Position numbers and translations under genes: made by a program. The notes beneath the pieces were generated by a model. The model was given only the letters and a program-made list of their open reading frames with translations, did not search any database and had not been told where the DNA came from. From Deltaproteobacteria bacterium RIFCSPHIGHO2_01_FULL_43_49 (lineage in GTDB: Bacteria > UBA10199 > SPLOWO2-01-44-7), in assembly GCA_001798075.1 (NCBI GenBank), contig MGRG01000014.1, positions 62,001 through 126,000 on the forward strand: 64,000 nucleotides of DNA. The letters are read 5' to 3'. Of the stretch, positions 44,688 through 53,653 are shown in pieces (position 1 is the stretch's first letter; every line of letters begins with the position of its first letter).

Positions 44688-45746
44688 ATGACTACTCGCA
44701 ACGCAAAAGTTGTTTCCCTAAAAGGGCCGCAAAAGGCGACACAGGAATTACCGGCTCCCCTTCAGATAAAAATCTACGACCTGATGGTCAAAGGAAGGGT
44801 TTTAGAAGAGCGTCTCATTCGTATGGGCAAATCGGGTCTCGGATTTTTCTGGATAGGGGGCCCGGGTGAGGAGGCTTTCAATGTTCCTTTGGGTTTGCTC
44901 ATCAAAAAAGGGGAAGGGCTCGATTATGATTATCTCCATTCTCATTACCGTCAATCGGGAACTCTTCTTGCCATGGGTGTTCCCATCATCGATGTCTTAA
45001 GACAAATGCACAGCACGGCGACCGACCCGTACACGGGGGGACGCAATTTTGTAAATCATTACTCCATCAAAAAATGGAATGTGGTGAACACAACAACACC
45101 GATTGAAGTTCAATATAGTGTTTGTATCGGTACAGGAGTGGCTCAAAAAAGACACGGCGGAGAGGGTATTACAATTGTGACCGGAGGAGACGCCGGCACT
45201 GCAGAAGGCGATTTTGGAACTTGTCTTACCTGGTCCTCTAGAAAAGGGAACGAATTACCCATTTTGATTATTGTGACGAACAATCAGTGGGGGATCAGTA
45301 CCACTTATGAAGAAGTTCATTGTGAAAAACCGATTGCGGCAAGAGGAGAAGCCTTCGGTATCCGATCGGAGATTATCAATGGGAATGATCCTATTGTTTC
45401 TTATGCCGCAATTGAAGAGGCAATGAGCACTGTTCGCAAAGAGCGCAAACCCTTTTTGCTGGAGGCTCGTGTTTCCAGACTCTATGGCCATTCTTCTGCC
45501 TCTGGCGCCAACTGGGTCTCCGGCGAGGTGGATTGCATTCCGGAGTTTGAAAAACAACTCAAACAAAAGGGGATTTTGCAAGACGAAGATTTCAAAAAAA
45601 TCAAAGAAAAATATGAACAAGAATCGCTCGACAGTTTGAAACAAGTTCTCAAAGAACCAAAACCAGATCCAGAAAGTATCTTTGATCACGTTTTTGTCGA
45701 CGGAAAGGATGCACAAATTCCATGGCCACGATGGCTCAAGCGATAA
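44688..45746 (+). CDS. 2-oxoacid dehydrogenase E1 alpha subunit
   Basis: A 352-residue thiamine diphosphate enzyme subunit; start at ATG 44688, because the ORF-track start lies in lipB. The TPP motif runs GGDAGTAEGDFGTCLTWSS to NNQWGIST, the GDA form being known in related deltaproteobacterial E1 alphas. Phosphate loop region SRLYGHSSASGANW is present. It forms the alpha2beta2 E1 with the next gene and decarboxylates pyruvate or a branched-chain 2-oxoacid; the YHSHS-type beta subunit favours the latter but does not prove it. The 3' end overlaps E1 beta by 25 bp. Confidence 0.92.
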   Translation: MTTRNAKVVSLKGPQKATQELPAPLQIKIYDLMVKGRVLEERLIRMGKSGLGFFWIGGPGEEAFNVPLGLLIKKGEGLDYDYLHSHYRQSGTLLAMGVPIIDVLRQMHSTATDPYTGGRNFVNHYSIKKWNVVNTTTPIEVQYSVCIGTGVAQKRHGGEGITIVTGGDAGTAEGDFGTCLTWSSRKGNELPILIIVTNNQWGISTTYEEVHCEKPIAARGEAFGIRSEIINGNDPIVSYAAIEEAMSTVRKERKPFLLEARVSRLYGHSSASGANWVSGEVDCIPEFEKQLKQKGILQDEDFKKIKEKYEQESLDSLKQVLKEPKPDPESIFDHVFVDGKDAQIPWPRWLKR

Positions 45747-46774
45747 GATTAGCCCTTCACTATGGTGAGGAGTATTTAGGGGTGAAGGATGTTTTTGGGG
45801 AGGATGTTGGCCCGCCCTTGGGGGGTGTGTTTACTTGCACCCAGGGAATCAAGACTGCTTGGAATTCACCGTTGGACGAAAGGGGAATCATTGGCTGTGC
45901 TTTGGGTTTGGCATTGGTGGGCCAAAAACCGGTCGCTGAGATTCAATTTTGTGATTACATTTTTAACACCATTGATCTTTTGAAATACGCAGGAAGCACC
46001 CTTTGGCGTTCCAACGGTCAGTGGCCTGTCGCGATGGTGATTATGACCCCAGTCGGCTCAGGGATTCACGGAGCGGTTTATCACTCGCATTCGTTCGAAT
46101 CGGTCATGAGCCACATTCAGGGTTGGAAGATTGTCATGCCTTCCAACGCTTACGATGCTTATGGTTTGATGTTGGCTGCCATCAAAGATCCCAATCCGGT
46201 GATGGTTCTGATGCCGAAAGCGCTCTTGCGCTCTCAAGGAGAGGAAAAAATTCCGGGAGAACCGGCCGATGCAAAAGAGTTATCAAAGATGATTGATGCC
46301 CCTTTGGGCGATAGAAGTCAGTGGAGGCCGAAATGGCCCAATCTTAAAGATCCAAATCTAGAAATAGGCAAAGCAAAGCTTTGTTTGGAAGGGGAACATC
46401 TTTCTGTAATCAGTTATGGACGAACACTTCCTTTATGTTTGCAAGCCGCGCAAGAATTAAGCAGTGATGGCATTTCTTGTGAGGTGATCGATTTGCGAAC
46501 CATCTATCCCTACGATCAAGAAATGATTTTTGCCTCCGTTCAAAAAACAGGACGTGTTATTGTTGTGAATGAAGATACGGAGGTGACCAATTTTGGCGAG
46601 CACATTTTAAGAAGAATCACCGAAGATTGTTTTTATCATTTGCAAGCCCCGCCGACACTACTTGCCGGAGCAAACATTCCCGGAGTCGGACTCGCAGAAA
46701 ATCTGGAACAGGCTAGCATTCCACAATTAGAAACCATCATCGAAACCCTAAAGGCCGTTGCCCGGACCAGCTGA
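45722..46774 (+). CDS. 2-oxoacid dehydrogenase E1 beta subunit
   Basis: A 350-residue partner of E1 alpha with the transketolase pyrimidine-binding and C-terminal domains: FGEDVGPPLGGVFTCTQG, EIQFCDYIFNTIDLL, HSHSFESVMSHIQGWKIVMPSNAYDA, and GRVIVVNEDTEVTNFG. The start is either 45722 or the ATG nine bases later; both lie inside the E1 alpha gene, so translation is coupled. Last gene of the lipA-E2-lpd-lipB-E1 run. Together these genes supply a whole complex plus the means to lipoylate it. Confidence 0.93.
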   Translation: MATMAQAIRLALHYGEEYLGVKDVFGEDVGPPLGGVFTCTQGIKTAWNSPLDERGIIGCALGLALVGQKPVAEIQFCDYIFNTIDLLKYAGSTLWRSNGQWPVAMVIMTPVGSGIHGAVYHSHSFESVMSHIQGWKIVMPSNAYDAYGLMLAAIKDPNPVMVLMPKALLRSQGEEKIPGEPADAKELSKMIDAPLGDRSQWRPKWPNLKDPNLEIGKAKLCLEGEHLSVISYGRTLPLCLQAAQELSSDGISCEVIDLRTIYPYDQEMIFASVQKTGRVIVVNEDTEVTNFGEHILRRITEDCFYHLQAPPTLLAGANIPGVGLAENLEQASIPQLETIIETLKAVARTS

Positions 46775-46869
46775 TTCTAAAGCGTTTCCAGGACACATCT
46801 CCCTTCAGGAAATCCCTTGACCCCCCTTCTATTTCCGACTAGCGTTCAAGCTTTCTAGGGGCATTATTG

Positions 46870-49800
46870 ATGCGTTTTAGCCTCCCTCGTCGTTGGTGGT
46901 TTTTTCTCTCGGTAGTACTCCTTGTTTCTACCTTCCCTACAAAAGTATTCGCCGATGCCGATGATGTTCAAAGTGGGGCGACAACCTTTAATCTCAATGC
47001 CAGTTATGCCGGCTCCATCAGCACGAATGACACGGTCGACTGGTGGAAAATTCTGGTTTCTGCGTTAGGCGATCTTCAAGTCAATCTGGATGTTCCTTGC
47101 AATGCCGATTTTGATCTGGAACTTTATCAGGGGTCGACCTTCGTCAAGGGATCCTATGGGCCCGTCTGCGGTGATGAAACCGTCCGTGTGACGATGAATT
47201 ATTCCGGATGGTATTATGTCAAAGTTTATCGCTATTCGGGGGCAGGCAGTTATGGATTGAGTGCCACGGTCATCCCGCCTCCAACCGTTGACAAGGCTGC
47301 TTTTGTCAGCGAGACAATTTCAGACGGAACCGATTTTTATCCCAACACCTCTTTTACAAAAACCTGGACGATTCGCAATAGCGGGACCTCAACATGGAAT
47401 AGTAATTACTACCTAGAGTATGTTGGAACAAATTTTTCAGGAACACTTTCTACAAGCCAATCGATTCGCCGTGTCGGTGTGACCGTGTCACCTGGATATC
47501 AATATACCTTTAGCATTCCCATGCAGTCTCCTGGTTCAACCGGGACCGGGTTTCGAGAGGATTGGCGGCTTAGAGGTCCCAATGGAGTCATCAATGTTGA
47601 TTCTTCGCCAACCGTCTGGGCGTTGATTGATGTGGTTTCTCCCCCCAACAACCCGCCCAATGATTGCACCCTTGTTTCACCTTCCAATGGGGAAAGCAAC
47701 CAGCCCCTCACTACTTTGCTGGATTGGGCATGCACGGACCCCGATGCCGGTGACAACATTGTCGATTACTATTTGCAACTCGATGACAATATCGATTTTT
47801 CTTCTCCCTTAAAGAATGGCACTATTGGAAGTGCAACCAGTTCCTGGCGTCCTTCAAATAATGGGATTTCGCTCGCCAATGGAACAACTTATTATTGGCG
47901 AGTGTATGGGAAGGACAGCCAAGGGGCGATTAGTCAGCTCTGGACTCGTTGGAGTTTTACAACAGTTTCCCCACCGATCGACTTGGCTCCATATACTCCT
48001 TCCGGCTGGTCTGCTCCGATTGTCGCCTCTGGAGTAACAGGAACCAATCAGGATGGGACACTCTATGCTTGTCTGCCGGCCTATCTCGATTTCGCATTCC
48101 AAAATTCAGGGAATGGTTCAACATCCAACACCTTCTATAATTATATCCTGATTGATGGGAGCAACGTCTATCAGTGGGTGAAAAGCGGCATCGCGTCGAA
48201 CGGCTCTGCGACTTTAGTTGATTACAACGTCTCAAATATTTCAGCCGGCTGGCATACGGTTACGTTGAGTGCGGATGCAACAGGTCTCATTCAAGAATCG
48301 AGCGACAGTAATAATAGTTTTTCAAAATCCTTTTATTGGAATGCTTGTAATTCGCCGGTCGCAGCGATCACCAATCCTTCCAATGGAAGTGCTACGACGT
48401 CATCTCCCATTTCCGTCACTGGGACTTGCAGCGACACCGATGGCAATTTGGCTTCTGTCACGCTGAAAAACGAGACGACAGGAGGGTCTGGTGCAACAAA
48501 CATATCTGGTTCTCAAGCCACTTTTTCAACTTCCATGGGACTTAACCCCGGACTAAACACGCTTTCGGCAACCTGTCTGGACAGTTTCGGCGCCAGTTCT
48601 CGTGCGAGCGTTTCCGTTGACTATGCCATTTGTTCCGACGGATCGTCGCGAGACGGTATCGGTGATCCTTGTAATCATAACGAGGATGGAGATGGGCGTC
48701 TTGATTCCATCGACACTTGTCCCTTTGACCCCGATGATTCGATCAACGATCCTTGCAACCATGATGAAGATGGAGATGGCATTCCGGATGTTGTGGATGC
48801 GTGTCCTTTCTATCCCAACGATACGATTGGCGATGCCTGCAATCCCAATGACAATGGCAACCTCGTTTTTTCAGGAGATCCTGTTCGAAAAACCCTCACT
48901 GAGGGAAGTGTTGATCAGACCCAGCAATTTCGTGTCACCAATACGGGGACAGGACCTCTTGTCTATTCTTTAAGCAAGAGTGTGCCGACTCCGCCGGTCA
49001 CACTTGTCAAAAACGGGGGTGAAACGGATGCCTTCACAAAATCGCAACATGTTTTGAATCCGGGGGCAACCGACATTTTCACCTTCCTGGTGGATGCCAC
49101 CAGTTTTCAGGTCGGAAATTCCACAATCATGACGGATATCCGCCTCACCAGCAATGATGTCTCGGAAGGGTCGGCGACAATTCCGGTGGATGTCAATGTG
49201 GAAAAGGCGCCTTATTGTCCGGCGATTTTGTCCTGCCAAGTGCCGCCTGCCAGCACACTGGGGAATCAAACGCCGACGGTTCAAAATGTGAGTGATCCCA
49301 TTAATACAGCAACAGGAAATTATGCCTATCATCATACCGATCTTGCCCTCGTCGGAAGAGGTTTAAGTCTCAACTTTTCCAGAACCTATAACAGTCAAGA
49401 TCACTATCTTGGCCCGCTGGGTTTTGGTTGGACACACACCTTCAATATTTTCCTGGTGGAGTCCGAATCAGGGGACATCCAGATTAAATGGGGGGATGGT
49501 CACTATGAAGGCCATACTAAAAACACGGATGGAACTTTTACACCACCCTTGGGTCTCTTTTCAACTCTCACAAAAAACCAAGATGCCTCCTTTGATTTGG
49601 TTACAAAAGACAAAATTCTCTTCCGTTTTTCCGCTGGCGGTCAGCTAACAAAAATCTTGGATCGCAATGGCAACGAGCTTGCTTTTTCCTATGACACTCA
49701 AAAGCGTTTGAAAGAAGTTTCCGACCTGACAGGAAAAAAACTGATCTTTGCCTATTTGGATTCCGATCCTTTTAAAATTGCCTCCGTGAGTGATCACAAG

Positions 49801-52800
49801 GGGAGAGTTGTTCAATTTGTCTATTCTTCAGATGACATGACTCGTTTCACGGATGTTGGGGGTGCCATTTATCAATACAACTATGATACCAATCATCAGT
49901 TGGCGAGCGTCATCGATCCCCGTGGCAATACTTTGGTTACCAACAAGTACGATGATTTTGGACGTGTGATTGAGCAGAAAGATGCCAAAAATAATGTGAC
50001 TGGGCTCGCTTTTGAAACGCCGGAAGCGGGCAAAGTAACCGTTACAGATCCACTGGGTCAAACGACCAAGCAGGTTTATGATAGCCATCTTCGAGTCATT
50101 GAAAATCAGGATCCCTCGGGACGTGCCATTGTCTATGAATACAATCCCCAAAATCTTAGGACCAAAGTCACCGATCGCAATAACCACCCACTGACAGCGG
50201 CCTATGACAGCAAAGGCAATTTGGTCAGCCTTACGGATCCGTCGGGTGTCGTGACACGGTTTGAATATGATTCGGCCACAAATGATCTTGTCAAAGTCCT
50301 TTCACCCAACGGCCATGAAAGGAATTTTGAATATGACGGTGAAGGGAATCGAACGCGCGTTTGGGAGATGATCGGTTCCACGTTGATTGAAACCCTCTAC
50401 ACCTACAACGAGTGGGGCCAGGTCACTAAAATTGTCGATCCTTTAGGCAATGCAACTTCTTTCAGCTATGATGCCACAGGAAATTTAACATCCATCACGG
50501 ACGCAGAGGGGGGAATCGCGCGGTTTACCCATGATGATTTGGGGAGAGTTCTGTCGGTTAGCGACCCCCAAAATAGAAAAACTCAATATACTTACGACGC
50601 GAAAGACCGGTTCACCCAAACTGCAGACCCCAAAGGGCAGACCATCCAGTTGGAGTATGATGCCAATGGGAGTCTCAAGAAATTCACAAACAAAAGTGGA
50701 ATATCAACGGAATTTCAATATAATACAAATGATTTCCTCGAAAGAACTTTAAATTCTTTGGGCCATGAGACAACGGTGGCCTATGATGCGCTGAATCGGC
50801 AAAAAAGCATCACTGACCCCGAAGGAAGAACGGTTCAATTCACCTATGATGCCAATGGAAACGTGGAGACGGTGACGGACCCCTCGGGGAGGGTGACGCG
50901 CTATCAATATGATGTTGAAGGAAACCGGACATCCCTGACCGATACAGCGGGGCAGTCCTGGTCTTATTCTTATGATGCCTTGGGAAGACTTGCTGAGGGA
51001 AAAGATCCGCTTGGAAATGTCACAACCTATCAATACGATCCAAAGCTGGGAACGCCGACTCAGATACAAAATGCCGCCGGGAAAATCACCCAATTCCTTT
51101 ATGATGAGATTGGCCGTCCTACCACGGTTGTAGATACTTTGGGAGGGAGGACTTCCTATTCCTATGACCAGGCCGGTCGTTTAAAAAGTGTCACGAATCC
51201 TGCGGGAAAGACAACCGCTTTCAACTACGACAAAGCGGGAAGATTAAAAGAAGAAAAAAATGCGCTGAATGAAAACACCCAGTATGTTTATTATTCCGAT
51301 GGCCTGCCGCAAAAATTCATCGATGGCAAGGGTCAGGTTGCACAATATACCTATGATGAATTGGCAAGACTCTCCGACATTCAGTTGGCTGATGGAACAA
51401 GCCAATCCTTCACTTATGATGCGAATGGAAATCGTTTGACGCGGGTCGATTCGCTGGGGACTGCCCAATACACCTATGACGTTTTGAATCGTTTGGCAGC
51501 CGTCAAGGATGCGAGGGGTTTCGAAATTGGCTATCAATATGACGCGACCGGCCTGTTAAAGAAATTGACATATCCCGGCGGCAAAGTTGTTGATTATGTC
51601 TATAACCCGTCACGTCAACTCACGACGGTCACCGATTGGCTGGGAAATGTGACGCGATATAACTATGACACAGCCGGCCGCCTTTCCAAAACTGTTTTGC
51701 CCAATCAATTTGAGACGACATACGCCTATGATTTGGACTCCAGACTCATTCAACTGATCAACAAAAAACCGGACGGAACAACGCTATCCCGTTACGATTT
51801 CGCTTTAGGCCCAACTGGAAATAGAACCAAAGTGGTTAAGGAAGAACCGCTTACACCTTGGATAGTCGGCGTCAATGAGACGGCAACATACAATGACGAA
51901 AATGCAATCTTAAATCTTGGGTCTTTGGATTTTGAATACGATGCCAATGGCAACCTGACATTGACCATTGATGGTAGCCAACAGAGTGAGCATCAATGGG
52001 ATGCCTTAGATCGACTCTCTCAAATCACAACTCCAAACGGCGTAACCAATTTTAGTTATGATGGAGATGGAAACCGCGTTGCCGTCGTTGCCGCCGGTCA
52101 GACAAAACAATTCATTGTCGATCCCAATCGTTCTCTCCCCGATGTCATTGCAGAGACAGACGCGGCGGGATCCATTCAAAATTACTATGTCTATGGGTTG
52201 GGGCTGATCGGGCAGGCAAGCGCGGATGGTTCCCAGATTCGTTATCACCATTATGACCCGACCGGTTCGACGATTGCCCTTTCCGATGATTCCGGGTCCA
52301 TCACGGACCAATATGTTTATGACGAGTTTGGTGGGCTCAATCGCAAAACAGGCAACACCGCAAATCCATTTCAGTTTGTGGGCCAGTTTGGAGTGCAAAG
52401 CGATTCCACAGGGCTCTATTATATGCGTGCCCGTTACTATGATCCAAAAGCGGGGCGCTTTGTTTCCAGAGATCCGATTGGGTTTGCAGGGGGGATGAAT
52501 CTTTATGAATATGTTGGAAATAATCCAGTCTCGAATGTTGACCCATCGGGCAACATCATCGAAACTCCGTGGGATGTAGCCAATGTCGGTCTGGGGGCCG
52601 TATCGCTGGGGTATAACATAGCGGAGGGAAGCTGGGGTTGGGCTGCACTCGATGTGTTAGGCTTGATCTATGATGTCACCGCTACAGCCGTACCGTTCTT
52701 GCCCGCAGGGGCAGGCGCCGGTATCAAAGTACTTCGCACCGGAGCAAAAGTCGTTGACGCGGTGGATGTCGGCATGGATGTGGCGCGTGTTGCTGATAAA

Positions 52801-53187
52801 GCCCATGATGCAGCTCGCACAGCCGATATCACGACCAATGCTTTGCAAGAAGGGACAAAAATCCATCGTCAAGTCGGTAACGTCTTGGAAAGTTCCGGCA
52901 GTTTGAGCAGCTCCGCACGAAATGCTTTCTCTGGATCCAATGGAGCCAGAGGTCTTGCTCCCGATCTGACCTGGGGAAACACACCCCGCATTTGGGCTGA
53001 TCTGACCACACCCAATGCCTGGTCTTCTCATGTCATCAAATACGGTGACGAGTTTGGCGAAGGGATACCGCTGATTTATGAAAGGGGCAAAGGGCTCGTG
53101 AACACACCGCGCCTCTATCCGGGGGCGGGGACTGCACTGACGGTAACTCAATCCCTTTCAGGCGGAGTTGAGAGGAGTGATAAATGA
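46870..53187 (+). CDS. RHS polymorphic toxin with PPC, NBR1-like, CARDB and TSP3 domains
   Basis: A 2105-residue exported toxin carrier; ATG 46870, AGGGG upstream. Signal peptide to about residue 30. Domains in order: PPC-like beta-sandwich (about 30-135), NBR1-type Ig-like (140-255), Fn3-like (260-365), CARDB-like (370-490), Ig-like (495-585), TSP3 repeats (590-665), DUF6531 (about 810), some 40 YD repeats (850-1750), RHS core YYMRARYYDPKAGRFVSRDP near 1850. After the core comes a variable C-terminal domain of about 200 residues (HRQVG, GARGLAPDLTW, ADLTTPNAWSSHVIKYGDEF), probably a nuclease-like toxin; the family is not certain. The downstream gene overlaps it and is the likely immunity protein. 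Confidence 0.92.
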   Translation: MRFSLPRRWWFFLSVVLLVSTFPTKVFADADDVQSGATTFNLNASYAGSISTNDTVDWWKILVSALGDLQVNLDVPCNADFDLELYQGSTFVKGSYGPVCGDETVRVTMNYSGWYYVKVYRYSGAGSYGLSATVIPPPTVDKAAFVSETISDGTDFYPNTSFTKTWTIRNSGTSTWNSNYYLEYVGTNFSGTLSTSQSIRRVGVTVSPGYQYTFSIPMQSPGSTGTGFREDWRLRGPNGVINVDSSPTVWALIDVVSPPNNPPNDCTLVSPSNGESNQPLTTLLDWACTDPDAGDNIVDYYLQLDDNIDFSSPLKNGTIGSATSSWRPSNNGISLANGTTYYWRVYGKDSQGAISQLWTRWSFTTVSPPIDLAPYTPSGWSAPIVASGVTGTNQDGTLYACLPAYLDFAFQNSGNGSTSNTFYNYILIDGSNVYQWVKSGIASNGSATLVDYNVSNISAGWHTVTLSADATGLIQESSDSNNSFSKSFYWNACNSPVAAITNPSNGSATTSSPISVTGTCSDTDGNLASVTLKNETTGGSGATNISGSQATFSTSMGLNPGLNTLSATCLDSFGASSRASVSVDYAICSDGSSRDGIGDPCNHNEDGDGRLDSIDTCPFDPDDSINDPCNHDEDGDGIPDVVDACPFYPNDTIGDACNPNDNGNLVFSGDPVRKTLTEGSVDQTQQFRVTNTGTGPLVYSLSKSVPTPPVTLVKNGGETDAFTKSQHVLNPGATDIFTFLVDATSFQVGNSTIMTDIRLTSNDVSEGSATIPVDVNVEKAPYCPAILSCQVPPASTLGNQTPTVQNVSDPINTATGNYAYHHTDLALVGRGLSLNFSRTYNSQDHYLGPLGFGWTHTFNIFLVESESGDIQIKWGDGHYEGHTKNTDGTFTPPLGLFSTLTKNQDASFDLVTKDKILFRFSAGGQLTKILDRNGNELAFSYDTQKRLKEVSDLTGKKLIFAYLDSDPFKIASVSDHKGRVVQFVYSSDDMTRFTDVGGAIYQYNYDTNHQLASVIDPRGNTLVTNKYDDFGRVIEQKDAKNNVTGLAFETPEAGKVTVTDPLGQTTKQVYDSHLRVIENQDPSGRAIVYEYNPQNLRTKVTDRNNHPLTAAYDSKGNLVSLTDPSGVVTRFEYDSATNDLVKVLSPNGHERNFEYDGEGNRTRVWEMIGSTLIETLYTYNEWGQVTKIVDPLGNATSFSYDATGNLTSITDAEGGIARFTHDDLGRVLSVSDPQNRKTQYTYDAKDRFTQTADPKGQTIQLEYDANGSLKKFTNKSGISTEFQYNTNDFLERTLNSLGHETTVAYDALNRQKSITDPEGRTVQFTYDANGNVETVTDPSGRVTRYQYDVEGNRTSLTDTAGQSWSYSYDALGRLAEGKDPLGNVTTYQYDPKLGTPTQIQNAAGKITQFLYDEIGRPTTVVDTLGGRTSYSYDQAGRLKSVTNPAGKTTAFNYDKAGRLKEEKNALNENTQYVYYSDGLPQKFIDGKGQVAQYTYDELARLSDIQLADGTSQSFTYDANGNRLTRVDSLGTAQYTYDVLNRLAAVKDARGFEIGYQYDATGLLKKLTYPGGKVVDYVYNPSRQLTTVTDWLGNVTRYNYDTAGRLSKTVLPNQFETTYAYDLDSRLIQLINKKPDGTTLSRYDFALGPTGNRTKVVKEEPLTPWIVGVNETATYNDENAILNLGSLDFEYDANGNLTLTIDGSQQSEHQWDALDRLSQITTPNGVTNFSYDGDGNRVAVVAAGQTKQFIVDPNRSLPDVIAETDAAGSIQNYYVYGLGLIGQASADGSQIRYHHYDPTGSTIALSDDSGSITDQYVYDEFGGLNRKTGNTANPFQFVGQFGVQSDSTGLYYMRARYYDPKAGRFVSRDPIGFAGGMNLYEYVGNNPVSNVDPSGNIIETPWDVANVGLGAVSLGYNIAEGSWGWAALDVLGLIYDVTATAVPFLPAGAGAGIKVLRTGAKVVDAVDVGMDVARVADKAHDAARTADITTNALQEGTKIHRQVGNVLESSGSLSSSARNAFSGSNGARGLAPDLTWGNTPRIWADLTTPNAWSSHVIKYGDEFGEGIPLIYERGKGLVNTPRLYPGAGTALTVTQSLSGGVERSDK

Positions 53188-53645
53188 GCTATCACGTCAC
53201 AATTCTTCGCACCCAAGGTGGGGACTTAAAACCGATCTTGTCGGCTGAGATTAAAGCGACAGTTGTTTCAATACCTCGCCTTGGGATCAGAGAGACGCTC
53301 AATGGATGTCTGGAAATATCACTTCTGGAAAATGGTCACCAAAAAGCTTTGCTGATCTGGAAGAATGGCGAGATTTGGACGAAAAATCCTGACCGTGAAA
53401 CCCTTCAGGTCATGCTTGATTTGGCTGAAAGGTTAAAGGCGAGGGTTCGAGGCGATGAACTGGAGACATATCGCACTCCTGAAGAAATTTATAAACATCC
53501 CGATGATCGTGTCCTGATCGAAGCTTCACGGAAAAATGTGAAGCAACTCATTCGCAAGCCAAAATACAAAATGTGGCTTTTGAATGGCGCGATACTGGGA
53601 GGATTTATTCTTCTTGGATTGCTGGCAAGTTATCTTTCGAGGTGA
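53184..53645 (+). CDS. Putative immunity protein for the RHS toxin
   Basis: A 153-residue protein whose ATG overlaps the RHS stop (ATGA). The middle segment WKNGEIWTKNPDRETLQVMLDLAERLKARVRGDELETY resembles small proteins that follow RHS or T6SS-type toxins in other bacteria (NPD..TL..M..IA..L.A.V.GD..E.Y), and position argues strongly for immunity. One C-terminal membrane segment (AILGGFILLGLLASYL) would anchor it in the inner membrane with the main part inside. The last bases overlap an alternative frame of the next gene, whose real start is later. Confidence 0.8.
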   Translation: MSYHVTILRTQGGDLKPILSAEIKATVVSIPRLGIRETLNGCLEISLLENGHQKALLIWKNGEIWTKNPDRETLQVMLDLAERLKARVRGDELETYRTPEEIYKHPDDRVLIEASRKNVKQLIRKPKYKMWLLNGAILGGFILLGLLASYLSR

Positions 53646-53653
53646 ATGAAAGT

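Noticed and set aside
45185-45300. GDA instead of GDG in the E1 alpha thiamine motif as a sign of inactivity
   Set aside because: The GGDAGTAEGD form is, as far as I recall, normal in this deltaproteobacterial E1 alpha group, and all other motifs are intact.
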